Notes: generated from the letters alone by a model not told the origin. 64,000 bases of DNA from Urechis unicinctus (GCA_034190875.2 CM067344.1:30399475-30463474), one strand, 5' to 3'; numbered from the stretch's first letter, positions 14,050 through 28,719 are shown. Numbers and translations are program-made.

Positions 14050-16077
14050 AAATATAGAATTTCAAGACATTGTAAGAAAATTTGGTGTTCACGACCAATT
14101 AGGCTCATCGTGAAGTGAAATAAAAGCATTTGGATGCCACTTTGCTTCAAAATATATACACTGAAAGACTGCACAAAGTTATGTAGCAAGGTGTGTAACA
14201 GCAGCATCATTAATGTTATTTGTTTAAGATTAAACGAGGCTCAGCAGACAGCAAACGAAAATTCATTGCATGATACATAATGACAGGGTATTTATTATGC
14301 CTATCTATAGCCGAAACATATCATGCGCCTTACCTCGTGCTTGAAATAAGGTTATAGTACAACGCATGTATATATATATATACTTTGTTTATTGACACTT
14401 AGCCAGTATTCCAAAGCCACCCCTATGTAGCCTACGTTTACACAATTGTAATGGTTTAAATCGTAAATCGTAATGGGGCACAAGAAATATCAATATGTAT
14501 TTGTTTTCATATAAGTATATATTCCTATCTCGTGGATCAAAATGTGCTGTACTTTATTTTTGTTGTTTGCTACGAAGAGCTAAATTAATATGATGTACAA
14601 TGAAAAGATTTAATGATGGGGTTTAGCAGTACGGTCATAGCCTGCTATATAGCTCCTGATTAAGTCATTCAAAATCTTCAAGTGTGAATCTGCGTGAATA
14701 CATACTGGATGAAGAAGCATATATACGGTACGTACGCCATCAGATTCTGCCTGCACAATAAACTGCCTTACGAAGTCAACGCGAATATGCGCAAGCACGC
14801 AACTCTATTTATATCTCGGTAATAACTTTTTGCACCGTTGACACACCATTCACATTACCCCCAAATAAGCGTAATTTCGGAACGAATCATGGATTATTTA
14901 CAACAAGCTCTGGTCACTATTTGCATATGGAAGCTGCACTAGCAGCACCTCAGAAACACTATATTGATGCATTACAACATTCACCAGTTACTTCCTAAGA
15001 TGTACGGTCATTACTACTTACGTAAAGGGTGATGGGTATACGGGTGAAATCACCAAACCACGTAAGCAATATCAATTTATTCCATGTAGGCCTTAATTCA
15101 CCACACGCAAACATCATACACATACGTATGAATACATTTGTATTTACACAACTAAATATAAAAGAAATAATGGGTAGTTATCTGCATAAATCTTGTGAAG
15201 CTTCCAATATTTCTTAAGGTTGCAATGGAAGAGAGATTATCACATTTCTGGTTCTAATTGTATAGTTATTGTATACTTAGGTGATTCAATATATTGTGGA
15301 AAGGGCTAGATGAATGAATAATTACCATATCAGTAATTGTGGTCATTATTTGTGAATCTGCTCTCCACTGTTCAAACCGGTGAGCTCACAGGACTATGCC
15401 TGTGCTCGTCAGGTACGTATATCTACGATATTAATGATAAATCATATTCAGCAACACAAATCTCGAGGAATATATTAGCACTTATATTAATCAATGGAAA
15501 AGTTCCTGACAAAACTTCAAATAAACGTACACTGGGTATAATGTAACATGATCAATATACTTCCAATCAATAAGTCAATAAAATATACATTTACCACAAT
15601 ACACCTTCTGCTCAGCGCTTCTTGTTCAATTATGAACTATTCCTGTTTAATCATATTGTTCAATAATATACGCCAACTAACTGGTGACCGATATATTAAA
15701 CATCTTGTATGAATAGAGGTAGAGGACACTGCTGAGCTCATAACGTTCCGCATAAAATATTAGCAGGTAGCAGGCCACATTGGTTTTCCATGATGCTGTT
15801 AACGGTTATAAAACTTGTCTAGCTGTTCGTAAATTAAGTTCGGCATTACAATGGCTGACCATTAGCGCCATTTCATGGGAGGAGGAAAAAGCACCAGCTG
15901 AGCCTAAAAAGGCCACGGCTTGGTGTAAATATATCACAGCATATACTGTTGCACCATTTCAACTTAATGCTGTAACAATGTGCCTTACAGGGTCATAATT
16001 TTACCGTTAATGAACATAAAATTTCGTAAAGTTTTGCTATAGCATGAAATTGCTAAAATATAAAATATATTGCAGTA
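14050..16077. other. Mostly unrecognised sequence
   Basis: About 2 kb without a recognisable gene. The frame at 15780-15998 (+, TTG start) has a less simple composition than most but no identifiable domain, start context or partner exon. The only repeat copy seen is at 14870-15000. Confidence 0.5.
14870..15000 (+). repeat. Diverged copy of inverted-repeat arm
   Basis: Matches the right arm at about 12150-12290 in direct orientation. Shared blocks are AAGCTGCAC.AGCA followed by ACTATATTG and ACAACATT, and upstream a TACAAC block followed by GTCAC. There is about a 20-bp internal gap. Roughly 70% identity by eye, so this is an older copy than the two arms. Confidence 0.55.
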
Positions 16078-16270
16078 TCTATGTGCATCGATACCAAGAT
16101 GCTTTTTCAATCATCTTTGCTAAGCACTTCAAAACCCTTGCCACCTGCGCCGTCTGATGATGTGATCATATGCACCCACCTTAATCATATCGCATTGTCG
16201 TATTTATGGTCATGTTTTACTAGTATTCGTATTTTGCAGAAAAATCTTTTCTCCAATGTTGTTCACTATG
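16078..16270 (+). repeat. Direct repeat, copy 1
   Basis: Aligns with 17505-17690. Both contain CAATCATCTTTGCTAAGCAC, CACCTGCGCC.TCTGATG, then a CATTGTCG/CGTTGTCG block and TTTTGCAG before a CAATGT.GTTCAC-like block. About 80% identity by eye; the type is unknown. Confidence 0.8.
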
Positions 16271-17504
16271 TCGCATGCAAAGCAGTACCACATGTAACTA
16301 ATTGTCGTACGCCATAATACATAAAATCACACAACATTTTATTTAACATATAACCTGCCCACAATGCTTATTCGTGTGATATTTATATGACGACAGTGTA
16401 CACATCTGAATTTTGCAGCCGACCCCAACATTATGCACAGTGCCATTTTGTATAGCAGCTTGCATTATGCGTTCCAGCAAAAAATTGCAATTGATTCATC
16501 AATCAATCATTATGAGCATTACTCTGTACGTACATTTTCAATACCCTACAGTGACAATTTGTTCCTTGGTGCCACACAGGTTTGCAAAAGCAATTAAATC
16601 AAATATTTAATTGTGTTTACGCTGGAAAAGGGAATGAGCATGCCATGAAGGACATACATTGTTCCTTAATGCATGAATTTGCACAAGACCCTTACATGCA
16701 ACACCTACATTTATAATAAAACAATCGCTGAATGACATTGATGTATCTGCGCAATGAAGTTTTGAATTGTCTATTTTGTCGTTAAAGCAGATCTACAGAT
16801 GCTGATGCCGTGATGCTTTTATGTTTAGCAGGTATATGAATTATCAACTGTTACACAAAATATCTCATGTGTGATCGAGTCAGACGGAACCAAAGTAAAC
16901 TCCGCTAGAATGAGGCTATAATATATAAAATTCATGAACACTATATCAGTGCTAACCGAATGCATCTCAAATATTCAAGTGCATTTGTTGCACATTGCAT
17001 TGCCTGTAGATTCTTTTAGGTCCGAGGATTTGATTTTAATCATATATTACCATTTCTAAGCTGCGGTATTTGAAAGTGTCCAGCACTAAGTATATCAAGG
17101 TTGACATCAAAATGGCTTACATTTACTCCACTTAAGTAGACAACCACTTAGGACAGCCCGTCAATAGTACATCCTAACAACCAGCTGAGCCTTTTAACAC
17201 TCTAGCCCGACAACATTCTGGTTTGGCGGATATATAACGCAGAATGCAGCCTCATTTTAAGTCACTTGAGCTATCTACAATAAAGTAGACTATTACAAAT
17301 ATTTTTTTTACGTTGTGTGCATATTTGTTGTTGTATTCCTTCGTATATTTGAACCTCAAATGTAACGCCTATGTTCCTGAATAACCGTTATCATAGTATC
17401 TATAATCAGCACAAGAAAGATGTTTCCATATAATGCAGAACAATATATTTGTATAAACAACTCATTCGTACCTAGATCTTTACATTTTATTTTGCCTTGC
17501 AGCC
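16271..17504. other. No feature recognised
   Basis: Sequence between the two direct-repeat copies. No gene or further repeat recognised; the open frame at 16413-16610 is unremarkable. Confidence 0.5.
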
Positions 17505-17690
17505 TCTATGGGCGTCTATACCCCAATGCTTTCCAATCATCTTTGCTAAGCACTTAAAACCCTAAACACCTGCGCCATCTGATGTTGATATGATATGCAC
17601 ATTAATCATATTGCGTTGTCGCACCAATGATAATGTTCTACCATTTTTTGGTTTTGCAGGTAGTTGCCTTCTACAATGTCATTCACTCTG
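17505..17690 (+). repeat. Direct repeat, copy 2
   Basis: Second copy of the 16078-16270 unit, about 1.43 kb downstream in the same orientation, with several small deletions relative to copy 1. Confidence 0.8.
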
Positions 17691-17981
17691 CTTAATACAT
17701 GTTGCAGATATTAATTGTGCAGCGGTAAAATATTACATTGTAAGCTCTGAGCAATGACGTTTCAAATAACACAACGCTCATTTCAATGAATGTGGTGAAT
17801 GTGGAATGAGGATGCATCTAATTGCATGTAGTGCAAATTGAATGTGACGATAACGACCCAACATTTGATCATAATCACGTTCGTACGGTGCGTAATACAA
17901 TCATTATTTGACGAGTTATTAGGCAGACCAATATTACCTGATAAAAAAGGAAGATCACGTTGGCGTGATTATGCGCCATTA

Positions 17982-18505
17982 AATATATATGTATATAAAT
18001 ATATATATATATATACATACATGCATATTTATATGTATATATATATGTATATATATATATACATTTATATAAATATATATATGGACACACACACACACAT
18101 ATATATATTTTACGTTATGTGCATATATATACATATATATATATATATTTATATATTAAAACGTAGTGTATAAATAGAAATATATAGACACTTACACATA
18201 TAATATGTATATATATACACAAATATAGAAATACACCTAAACAGATGTATCAGCATCTGTATGTTTACATATATACATCTATATAAATATTTTTGTATAT
18301 ATATGTATGCATACATATATACACATATGTATGTATTTATAAATATATGTAAATGCATATGTTTAAATGTGTTTATGTATAAATGTTAATATGTTTACAT
18401 ATTTACAAATATAACTATATATTTACTCATATATACATGTATATAGATATGTATGTACCTATATAATCACAGATATATATATAAATATAATCATGCATAT
18501 GCATT
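17982..18505. repeat. Degenerate TA/TATG/TACA tract
   Basis: Low-complexity AT-rich sequence with (CA)n patches (18086-18099) and many ATATATGTATAT variants. It leads directly into the tandem duplication that follows. No coding potential. Confidence 0.93.
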
Positions 18506-19367
<862 letters not shown>

Positions 19368-19376
19368 TAAATTTAA

Positions 19377-19532
19377 TTTGTAATTTCATAATACGTTAAG
19401 CTGCATATATATAGATACAAATATTAATATACAAAAAAATGAATTAAACGTATATATATTTTTTTTATATATATATATATACATATATATTATATATATA
19501 TAAATATATACATGCATATACATATATATATA

Positions 19533-19573
<41 letters not shown>

Positions 19574-19629
19574 ATAGATACAAATAGTAATATACAAATT
19601 AATGAAACTGAACGGAAACGGATGTTCAC

Positions 19630-19678
<49 letters not shown>

Positions 19679-19685
19679 ATGTATA

Positions 19686-19737
<52 letters not shown>

Positions 19738-19919
19738 TTATAAATATATATATATATATTATATATATATATATATACATACATATATATAAACATATAT
19801 ACATATAAATGTTTATATATATTTATATTTATAAATGTAGATCCATATATATAGTTATTCACATTATATATGTTCACATATATACATATACATACGTATG
19901 TATTCATACAAATGTTCTT

Positions 19920-19963
<44 letters not shown>

Positions 19964-20255
19964 CCTTCTTCATGTATTAATACATTTATATATACACATT
20001 TTTTTCTTTCTGAAGTCGTAGCAGGTATGGTTTTCTTCTTACCGGCGTTTAAGTCCACCACGTGACTCATACTTCATAATGATGAGGTCTTCAGACATCA
20101 TTAGAGAGCGTCTATACATCGCTACTTTCTTTGATTTGATTGAACATGTCACGGCTTACGATTTTGCTAACATTCCATATATGAATGTTTTCCACTTCTT
20201 CTGAGTCTATCAGTAACAATTCATCAAACCTATAAGGGTATATATCGGTTTAATG
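19377..20255 (+). repeat. Tandem segmental duplication, unit 2
   Basis: Head-to-tail copy of 18506-19367, offset 870 bp at its left end and 888 bp at its right end. The difference is explained by (TA)n length change. In the ~260-bp unique tail I see essentially one indel (an A in TTTAAAGTCC versus TTTAAGTCC), so the duplication is very recent or homogenised by gene conversion. Confidence 0.95.
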
Positions 20256-20518
20256 GCATATATTCATCTGGAACTAAGTGTCATATCTTCACACCTCAGA
20301 GATTGAAAACGTTATATTTAAGAACAAGTCCGCGATGTGTGATACCTATTCAAAAACACAAAGTTTTTTGCTTTAAAATATGTGTCCAAATAAGGTTGAG
20401 TGACAGGTGTATTTGCCTTTGTTCTTTCAATGCCACCTTTTTATTGATCCTCCGCGATGCGAATAAGCTATCGCCTTAGCAAAGAAGTAGCTATATATAT
20501 CAATAAATTGTCATCGAT

Positions 20519-20785
20519 ATGGGAAGTTACCACATGAACCTGCTGTATTCATGGGTCGTTATAAGCTGCTGCCTACTGTTAGCCGTGACACTAGCACACG
20601 CAGAGGTGATGCAACATGTACTTGTTATGTTGAATTTTGACTTGCTATCTGATATAGGAGACGCGTATACTGATGAATCCACCCCTATAAATTCATTATT
20701 TAAGAAATGTCTGAATGTTGATCCTTATTGCTGTTCCCGATGGACAATGAAACCCCTCCGTATATGTCACAATGACGCATTCTAG
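20519..20785 (+). CDS. Putative small secreted cysteine-rich peptide
   Basis: This 88-codon frame is the best protein-gene candidate in the window. Residues 1-28 look like a signal peptide: short N-region, hydrophobic core WVVISCCLLLAVTL, and an Ala-His-Ala cleavage site before Glu29. The remaining ~60 residues are acidic and then end in a basic Lys62-Lys63 pair followed by Cys64, Cys71, Cys72 and Cys83 (C-x6-CC-x10-C). That layout of signal, propeptide, dibasic site and Cys-rich C-terminus is typical of precursors of secreted peptides (neuropeptide, antimicrobial or venom-type). Start context is good (G at -3, G at +4). An AATAAA lies 25 bp after the stop. I do not recognise the family. It could instead be a first exon, because a GAG|GTGATG splice-donor-like site sits just after the signal peptide. 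It could also be chance. Confidence 0.4.
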   Translation: MGSYHMNLLYSWVVISCCLLLAVTLAHAEVMQHVLVMLNFDLLSDIGDAYTDESTPINSLFKKCLNVDPYCCSRWTMKPLRICHNDAF

Positions 20786-20809
20786 TAATTTTCATTTATT
20801 GTATTCGGC

Positions 20810-20815
20810 AATAAA
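20810..20815 (+). promoter_or_regulatory. Candidate poly(A) signal AATAAA
   Basis: A canonical AATAAA lies 25 bp downstream of the stop codon of the putative secreted peptide at 20519-20785. AATAAA is common by chance in AT-rich DNA, so position is the only support. Confidence 0.3.
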
Positions 20816-23323
20816 CGCTGCTTCGCAATAATATTCGTGTTATTGAGCGAGGCCACTTCTTAACAAGCATCAATTATTTCACTGAGAGTGTTTTACAACA
20901 TTTTTATCGTCATAAGCATGTTAAATGATACCATTAAAATCGTCAAGAATCGATGGTTCCACAAATTTCTATTTCCTTAAGCGTTTATGCGTTTATGCAT
21001 AAACAAAACCTTGTCATTTATATAACATTTATACACACTTGGTTTGCAATTGAATGGAAAAACACATCATAAGCCAAGTATGTATTTAGATGGCATTTAT
21101 GTTGATCTCGTGCTAGAGGGGCAGTAATCAAGTTCAATAAACCTACCACATAAGAATTAGCGTTTATAATAAGTTTATAGTAAACATCTCGGATAAAGCG
21201 TAGTGTGGAATTTACTTCTCCATAACCCCGGTGACCAGGAATTTAGGATAACCGTTGCTATTTGTTTAACTGGCGGAGCACATGAAGCCATCTGATACTA
21301 TATCTTTTGACTTTGACATGATACAAAACAGTCAGTTTCATCAGAATGAAGACCTAACCAGTCATGATGGCTGGGGGAAGGCTGCGCTTCCTATGCATTG
21401 AAGCACTTTTTGCAAAAGTCGACATTGGTTCCTAATAATAATCAATACGGTTATTGTCTAGATATTGCGATGGTAAGATTACTGAGGCAAAGAAAGAACA
21501 CATTCTTAATCGGGTCATCATCAGACTTGTAAAACGTGCATTCAAAATCTCTAAATCTAGGCCCGATAGAGAATAGTGCAAACAAGCGCAGCCAAAAATA
21601 TCCAAAACGGGTATTCAATTTTAATACGGTTGCTACTGGCTGTATACTGGTTCGCTATGTTAAGGTTAACTAAAATCCTGATTTGTTTTTTTGAGCACCT
21701 ATTTGCTCTTTCCCCATGGTACAACCGTGAATAAGCATCACACAGAGTGAAGAAGCCTATCGAATAACAAATGAAGCTGCTGCTCTTATCTGCTCAAACA
21801 CTGACCATTAAACAAACCAATACGGTACTTCTGAATGGATATAAATGTCACCTGCTTCAAAAGGATGCGTAAGCCTAAATAAATTCGATCTATTCTAGAG
21901 AGGCAGCGAAATAATATGTTTATCGTCGTTTTAACCGAACGTGCGGCATGTTAAGTTTATAGAAAAGGAAAACTTAACTGGTTGAGATCCCACCCCTCCC
22001 ATTCTTATTTTTATTACTAGTGCAAAGTTCTGAATATAGTTCTAACTTTACATATGAAATACTCTATGTTATCTTATGTCCTTTGATCGTAATGATACAG
22101 TCTCAACTCATATAAACTAAAATTGTCCAAATAAGCTTCGGCGGGCGCTTACCTATTTCCAATTCTTGATGAAACTGCGTTAGTAAGGTAGATATCATCG
22201 CAGATATCAATAAGTAGTTTCCGACTGACCGATTGAATATAGTCTTCTTCTCGAATAAAACGTTAAAGTTATAGTTAAAGTGTAACTCAGGTTGTTGGTA
22301 GCAAACCCTTTTAAATGATTGTCTTTGGGGATCTATATCTGAACCAAAGTGAGCCGCCAAACCAATAAACATATGTTATGCTTATCCTTATAATGGTGGT
22401 AATACTTTCAGCTCGACTTTTACACTTATAACACAATAGGCAACTACTGTTAATCATGATTCGTCAAACTATAAAAATACCAATACTATAAAAACACGTT
22501 ACCATTACTTCATCTCAAGGGAGAAAGTCAAAGTAGTTACTGGCGTAGTAAGAATGGCAATGAACACAGTCGTTTTCAACTGTCATATATTCGCAATATT
22601 TGAAAACTACATTCTAGTTGCTCGACCTAGTCACAAACCAACCGAGCTGTGATTCTTTTCACAAGCGCAGAATTGGAATATCACTTTCGTGCTATGCTGC
22701 TTGATTGGACCGCACAGTTGGAGTTGATAGAATACCTTCATAGGATACTGTGCAATGCCTGACATGCGAATATTTAACAGTTAAGTATGAAATTGCTAGT
22801 AACTAGCTAACCCAATCGCCAATAGCAAAGATGCCAAAATGGTACTCTCTGTGCCTAAATGAAGCTTTACAAAAATACGTTTGTAATTGCACCATCCATA
22901 AAATGAAATTAACGCGGAAATGTACTATTTACACAAGGATATATCAAATGTTTTGCTATGCCTGGCATGGTGTGGGGTCAGATCAATGTACGAGAATATG
23001 CATAAGAATATGCATGAGAAAATCAGCATGGCATAGTTGAGAACTGGATATCGCATGGACACATCAAACATCGTATTTGTCGAACATTTTCCGATATAAA
23101 TGCAAGGGTGTCCTGTAAGGCTTTGCAATTAGGTTGTTTAGTTTATAACCGCAGATATTACAAGCTAAGGATATTTGTACCCGCGGACAATTTAATTTAA
23201 TAAATGACACAAATATATTGGTCTTCTATTGACCTTTTATTCTAAACTACAATGAACCAGAGCAAAGAGGAGCACAAAGTGCAATAAAAGCAGCATCACC
23301 TTCAAATGCATTACAACGAGAAC
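20816..23323. other. No feature recognised
   Basis: About 2.5 kb of unique-looking DNA. The longest frame, 22103-22372 (-, 89 codons), is not simple sequence but has no recognisable domain or expression signals. I see no repeat copies. Confidence 0.5.
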
Positions 23324-23618
23324 ATACACACATACATAAATACATACATACATACATACATACATACATACATACATACACACATACATACATACATACA
23401 TACATACATACATACATACATACATACATACATACATACATACATACATACATACATACATACATACATACATACATACATACATACATACATACATACA
23501 TACATACATACATACATACATACATACATACATACATACATACATACATACATACATACATACATACATACATACATACATACATACATACATACATACA
23601 TACATACATACATACATA
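23324..23618. repeat. (CATA)n microsatellite
   Basis: Nearly perfect tetranucleotide array, read as TACA on +, about 70 units with one CACA variant near 23378. A 4-bp unit without stops keeps every frame open, so the Thr-Tyr-Ile-His and Met-Tyr-Val-Cys translations here are artefacts. Confidence 0.98.
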
Positions 23619-23780
23619 AGTACGAATTTCGCACGTCTGTCCTACTTACCTACCATGGCACCCGCATAAACAACTGTTGTGGCGAGATCCGTATTCAGCA
23701 TTGAGTGACTGTAGCAATACGTACAGTGCAATCAATTGTAGGAACATCAAAGAGCCACAAAATAATTATTAAAGAGATAG

Positions 23781-23945
23781 GTCTTTATAGCAAATTGTCT
23801 CATCAATCAGTGAAACACCTCGGCGCCATGGATTGCTTTGGAAAAGTCTCTCAACATACATCATGGGTACAAAGAGCTTTCAGATGTTATCACCTGTATC
23901 ACGGCATTGATCCATTTAACTATTAGCATGTTAAGTGGTGTACCA
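23781..23945 (+). repeat. Dispersed repeat family C, copy 1
   Basis: Begins about 165 bp after the (CATA)n array. It shares AGCAAATTGTCTCATCAATC, GAAACACCTCG, ACATCATGGGTAC and CACGGCATTGAT-like blocks with 38078-38270. Its end, AGCATGTTAAGTGGTGTACC, matches 58889-58908. In copies 1 and 2 the same frame is open, giving shared residues SKLSHQS.KHL, TSWV and AFR.YHL, but differences are not clearly concentrated at silent sites. Confidence 0.75.
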
Positions 23946-24894
<949 letters not shown>

Positions 24895-26867
24895 TATTTA
24901 TTATAAGCGTAAGTTAACCAATTAAAGTTTTTTCCACTTTTACGACAGATGCCAATTAAAGTTGGACAATTGCTCGTCTCCTTATATCTTCTTTCATATA
25001 AATACCTTATGATTGTACACTTGTTTAGCATATATGTCATTATAAAGGGCGTGGCATGCAATTTTGGGACATATAAATGTCGCTTGCACTCTCTCCTGGT
25101 AATTAATGATTTTCGCTGATCACTGCTTCATAGCCTGGCATGTCTCGACCAGCAGAATAACAATTCAATGAGGTACTATCTAGCAATGTTATAATTGTTT
25201 CCACAACGTATTCATCAAATGTAATGTATGGATCATAAATCTGCGCTTCTGATTTGAATGCAACATGTCTCTTGGTGATTGATATAATTTGCCTTTTTGC
25301 CATATTTGTTCAATAAAAGTAAATGTACGTTGTGTTGGTAAAGGTGGATAAATACGTTCGTATTCCTGATTTTCTGTAGTTGGAAAAGCTTTCCGGTAGG
25401 CACACTTACATAGGCTTTCAGATCCTAAGAAGTTTACTATATCCGACGAATGAAGTGTTATTTATCATGCTTCTTGAGTGTGAGAATAACGAGCCCTTGC
25501 TATTGAGGTAAAATAGATGATTGGTAGTTGGTTGTTGGAGCATATATAGCGCCACATAAGTAAAGCATTAACCGCAATCTATCTCAATAATTGGAATATT
25601 TATCACATTAACTGATTGTAGCACAATGAACAAGATCCATTAATGATATACATGTGCCATCTTTACAATGAGTGGCAAAAAGTCAATAAGTCCCTCAACA
25701 GCATCATTTTGAGCTGATTAAACTGGCTATTTATATTTTATTATTAAAAATAGCCGTTTATTAACACAAGCTGTAAATAGATTCATGACCTTGGCAAAAT
25801 GCGTTTCTATGTTGAGTTGCATATGATCAAATCTTAATGCCGAGTGGAATATAACCCGCCGAGTGATTGTACATCATTCGTAGGATGATGTTGACATGTA
25901 AAATATCAAAGGCAGCTATACACGTGTTTCGAACTCTTCTGTTTAGCACGGAGAATACATTGGTCAAGCATGATTTTACCAAGCAAACAAACAAAGGTCC
26001 ATAAAACATTATTTTAAAATGTTAATGAAAGCACGCATGCACATGAGTATGCTCGTAATGCCTGAATCCATCTGTACTTGCATTTTTCTGTGCGTACAAT
26101 TCCACCAATTTGAAAGTACACTGCCCTGTCACATCACATTGGTGTCCTAATGTCCTTGTTGCAAGGGTGCAAACATTCGGATAGTTTTTGAAGAGTCGCC
26201 AATTTATGCGCTATGACATAAAGTGAAACCGCAACAGTGCATGCCATTAAAAGCATTAACCTAAAACAACAATGTTGTGACAAATTGTTACTGGTGATTT
26301 CAAAATGATACGATTTGTTTCTGAATAATGTAGGTTGACAAAATTCACCAGCATTTAAGGTAAGAGTTATAATGGTTAATATTAAAGTTGCGTTGGACAT
26401 AATTTGGAAGGACGGAGGCAGCCGCGAGTTCGAATTAAATGGGCACTAGAACACTTCTGTGCGACTAATGTCGTTCCATCAATTTGCAAAATTGGTTGCT
26501 GCAGCACAAATGCATTTCCCCAACGGCTCGAACGAAGTGGATGACACATCGGTCATATTTAAGCATTCTTTAACGTCTTGCCCTAAAAATGATGAGATGT
26601 ATCTGCGTATCGTATCTTATGTTTGGTTAAAAACTCTATTGCTTAATAAATTTGTTGTTGTATGACTTTATAATCTTTTCCTGAGAGCTTCTGAGCTCGC
26701 CCTAGCATAACTGAAAGCGCATTGCATGATAGTGTTATAATTTGGGACACCCATTAAATCATTAAAAAGGTATGAAATATTTGCGAGAACGAAAATGTCT
26801 TCAAAATATATCGTTACCAAATATCACACGCTACACTTTCACTATAAGGAAATAGACATTACGTAAA

Positions 26868-27200
26868 TGACAAACAGACAATATTTTATGTGGTGGATTG
26901 CAATGATCTATCAAAAGTCTTCTACTTGTTTTATTTTACTTCAACGACAAACTGAAGTAATCGATGGTTTTGTTGTATGTCAATCGACTTCCATTGAATG
27001 TTGATAACACGCATTACATTATATTTAGACCAGGTAAATTAAATATTAAATCTAAATCAAAGTAACGTATACGGAACCAAATGTTGAGGACGGTATCAGC
27101 AAAGGCGGTTCTGGTGTTTCAATAGAATTGAAACGGCACATTGCTTAAAACTATTAGCCTATTATATTGAGGTTTGGGAAACTGATTACAAAAAACTCAC
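26868..27200 (+). pseudogene. LINE reverse transcriptase remnant (copy A)
   Basis: Motifs appear in the order expected of non-LTR RTs but in shifted frames. TNRQY (26871 on) and VVDCNDLSKVFYLFYF (from 26890) correspond to the conserved block before the GVPQGS-type motif. FNDKLK follows at about 26940. RLPLNVDNTHYIIFRP (26985-27032) matches the N-x-LSLNV-x-KT-x-x-MIF block. ISKG follows near 27095. YYIEVWETDYKKL (27160-27198) matches the C-IEVWGNTY block after the palm. The GVPQGS and YADD segments are deleted. Stops lie throughout. Clade (CR1/L2/Jockey-like) is an inference from motif style. Confidence 0.8.
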
Positions 27201-27487
27201 TCAATTATCAAATTACCGAAGCTCTGTTGTAGAATCATCTCAGGTTCACTGGCACGTGCATGGTCGTTGTGACGTTTTCATTACTATTTCTTCACTTGAT
27301 ATACAAACACACTGTTTACGTGAGCTGTGTATAGTTATAAAATTGTGGCTTGTGGTACACTGAACTTGTCTGACATTATTTAAGCTTCGGTTAGTATAGA
27401 GGATGGATATGGGAACAGTGGTTTATGCTTCTTTGTTCAGTCTCAAAATGCTTTTCTTACAATATACAAGTGTAACAAGGAATATAA

Positions 27488-27769
27488 ATGGCTGCATCAC
27501 CACAACTTAGTCATGAGCGCAATATCCACCACGTAACTCCTCTGCCCGAGACATTTTCCGCAACGGCACCGATGCCAAATGTGAGTCACCGGTGGATATT
27601 TTCGGAATTGGCAATAAACTTTTACCAATTTAAGAATTCGAGGTTCCGTCACATTGTATCCAACTTTCAAACCCTGGTAAAGGGTGATCTATTCCAGTAT
27701 TCATCTTTTTATATAAACAATGAATGTTACATCCATTTGTTGACAACGCTAGCCCCTCGCATCGGCTAA
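27488..27769 (+). pseudogene. Possible LINE C-terminal remnant (copy A)
   Basis: A 93-codon open frame inside LINE copy A. The corresponding stretch of copy B (51266-51450) reads the same way with one stop. Both contain ATAPMP, then SxLAINFYQF, and a TLVKG/PMVKG block. Several differences between copies are silent third-position changes. The position after the RT and the FSELAINFYQF string fit the region downstream of RT in CR1/Jockey-like LINEs, but this assignment is tentative. Confidence 0.45.
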
Positions 27770-28700
27770 CCAAAGAGGGCGAATAATGTACCCAATTGGT
27801 AACATTGAAACAGCATCAGTTGAATGATGGAACAAAATACAGTGTTCGCAAAAATATGAACCAGCGTCTTTTTTCACAAACTTTGGTCGCTTATCAGCAG
27901 TTCCATAGGATGTCACTATTAACAAAACAAATTATGAAATATTTACCTCTAATATAAAAATTAGTCAGGCTATCTAACATCTAGTTTCGCGGTGTCGATA
28001 TTGCTCAAAGCAAAGCATTTATCGTTATTGCACATAATTCATTAATGTAATGGCATAAAGAATTACAAAAAGGCGAATATCACTGTCAGTAATTGCACTG
28101 ATTTCGTAAGATATTTGGCAACGTTACACTTCTCGGTGCCATGTCAGTGGATGCTTGATCAGTCTGATAACGGTCAAATGCCAGCATGTAATGGCCTTAG
28201 GGAGTAATACATCGAATTCGGACGGTCTCGCAAGACATTAATGTCATGCAATCATTTACAGTTATGGTGGCCATTAGGCAGACTCAGAATGGTTTATGGG
28301 AAATGCATACGATGTGTTGCTCTTAGCTTCTAGACAGAAAGTGTTTTTCTAATCGACATATTGGATGTGCTAAATAGACTTGTCGGACGCAAGGAACGTA
28401 CATATATATCACGTATCATTCAAATGTTTCTGAAATTATATATTGAGTGCTCACATATAAATGAATTAATGTTATTCACTGATTAATTATGATAGGGGTT
28501 CATATCAATGCAACTCAGTACATGTATCAAATGTTTCGGTTTGATAGTAAAGAATGTACGTGAACAGTCATTGACATACCAAAGGAACAACAATTGTCAT
28601 ATAATAGACACCTGGGGCACACCACATTCTACAATCTAGATTCAGAAACATTTTACAAATAAGGCCCTATTTTCAAGGTATTGTTCGCACCATTTAAAAT

Positions 28701-28719
28701 ACAGGGTGTTCCATAAAAG
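28701..28719 (+). mobile_element. Possible transposon terminal motif
   Basis: TACAGGGTGTTCCATAAAA starts next to a TA dinucleotide and resembles the CAGGGTGTnCC termini of some Tc1/mariner-type DNA transposons. I found no matching inverted end nearby and no transposase remnant, so this may be a truncated or solo end, or chance. Confidence 0.25.

Larger units (their letters stand above)
25150..28440 (+). mobile_element. Decayed LINE retrotransposon, copy A
   Basis: About 3.3 kb that aligns, with indels, to 48180-51625 in the same orientation. The shared part includes degenerate non-LTR reverse-transcriptase motifs (26868-27200). Strong blocks include CGCTTCTGATTTGAAT near 25246 versus 48270, TATCACACGCTACACTT near 26821 versus 49880, and CAATATACAAGTGTAACAA near 27460 versus 51236. 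This copy has about 580 bp (roughly 27700-28285) absent from copy B. It lacks about 85 bp of RT sequence including the YADD region, and also the ~614 bp present in copy B at 49921-50534. Many stops and frameshifts make it non-functional. The 5' boundary is uncertain. Confidence 0.85.

Noticed and set aside
25103..25303. Minus-strand open frame with a partial counterpart at 48182-48493
   Set aside because: Both lie inside the LINE copies, antisense to the RT. The shared residues follow from DNA homology, and no domain is recognisable.
26740..26800. Possible RT FDT block (TTTGGGACACC / TTTTTGACACC) upstream of the RT remnant in both LINE copies
   Set aside because: The position fits the conserved AFDTV-type block, but the reading frame is broken immediately and the match is only three residues, so I did not annotate it separately.
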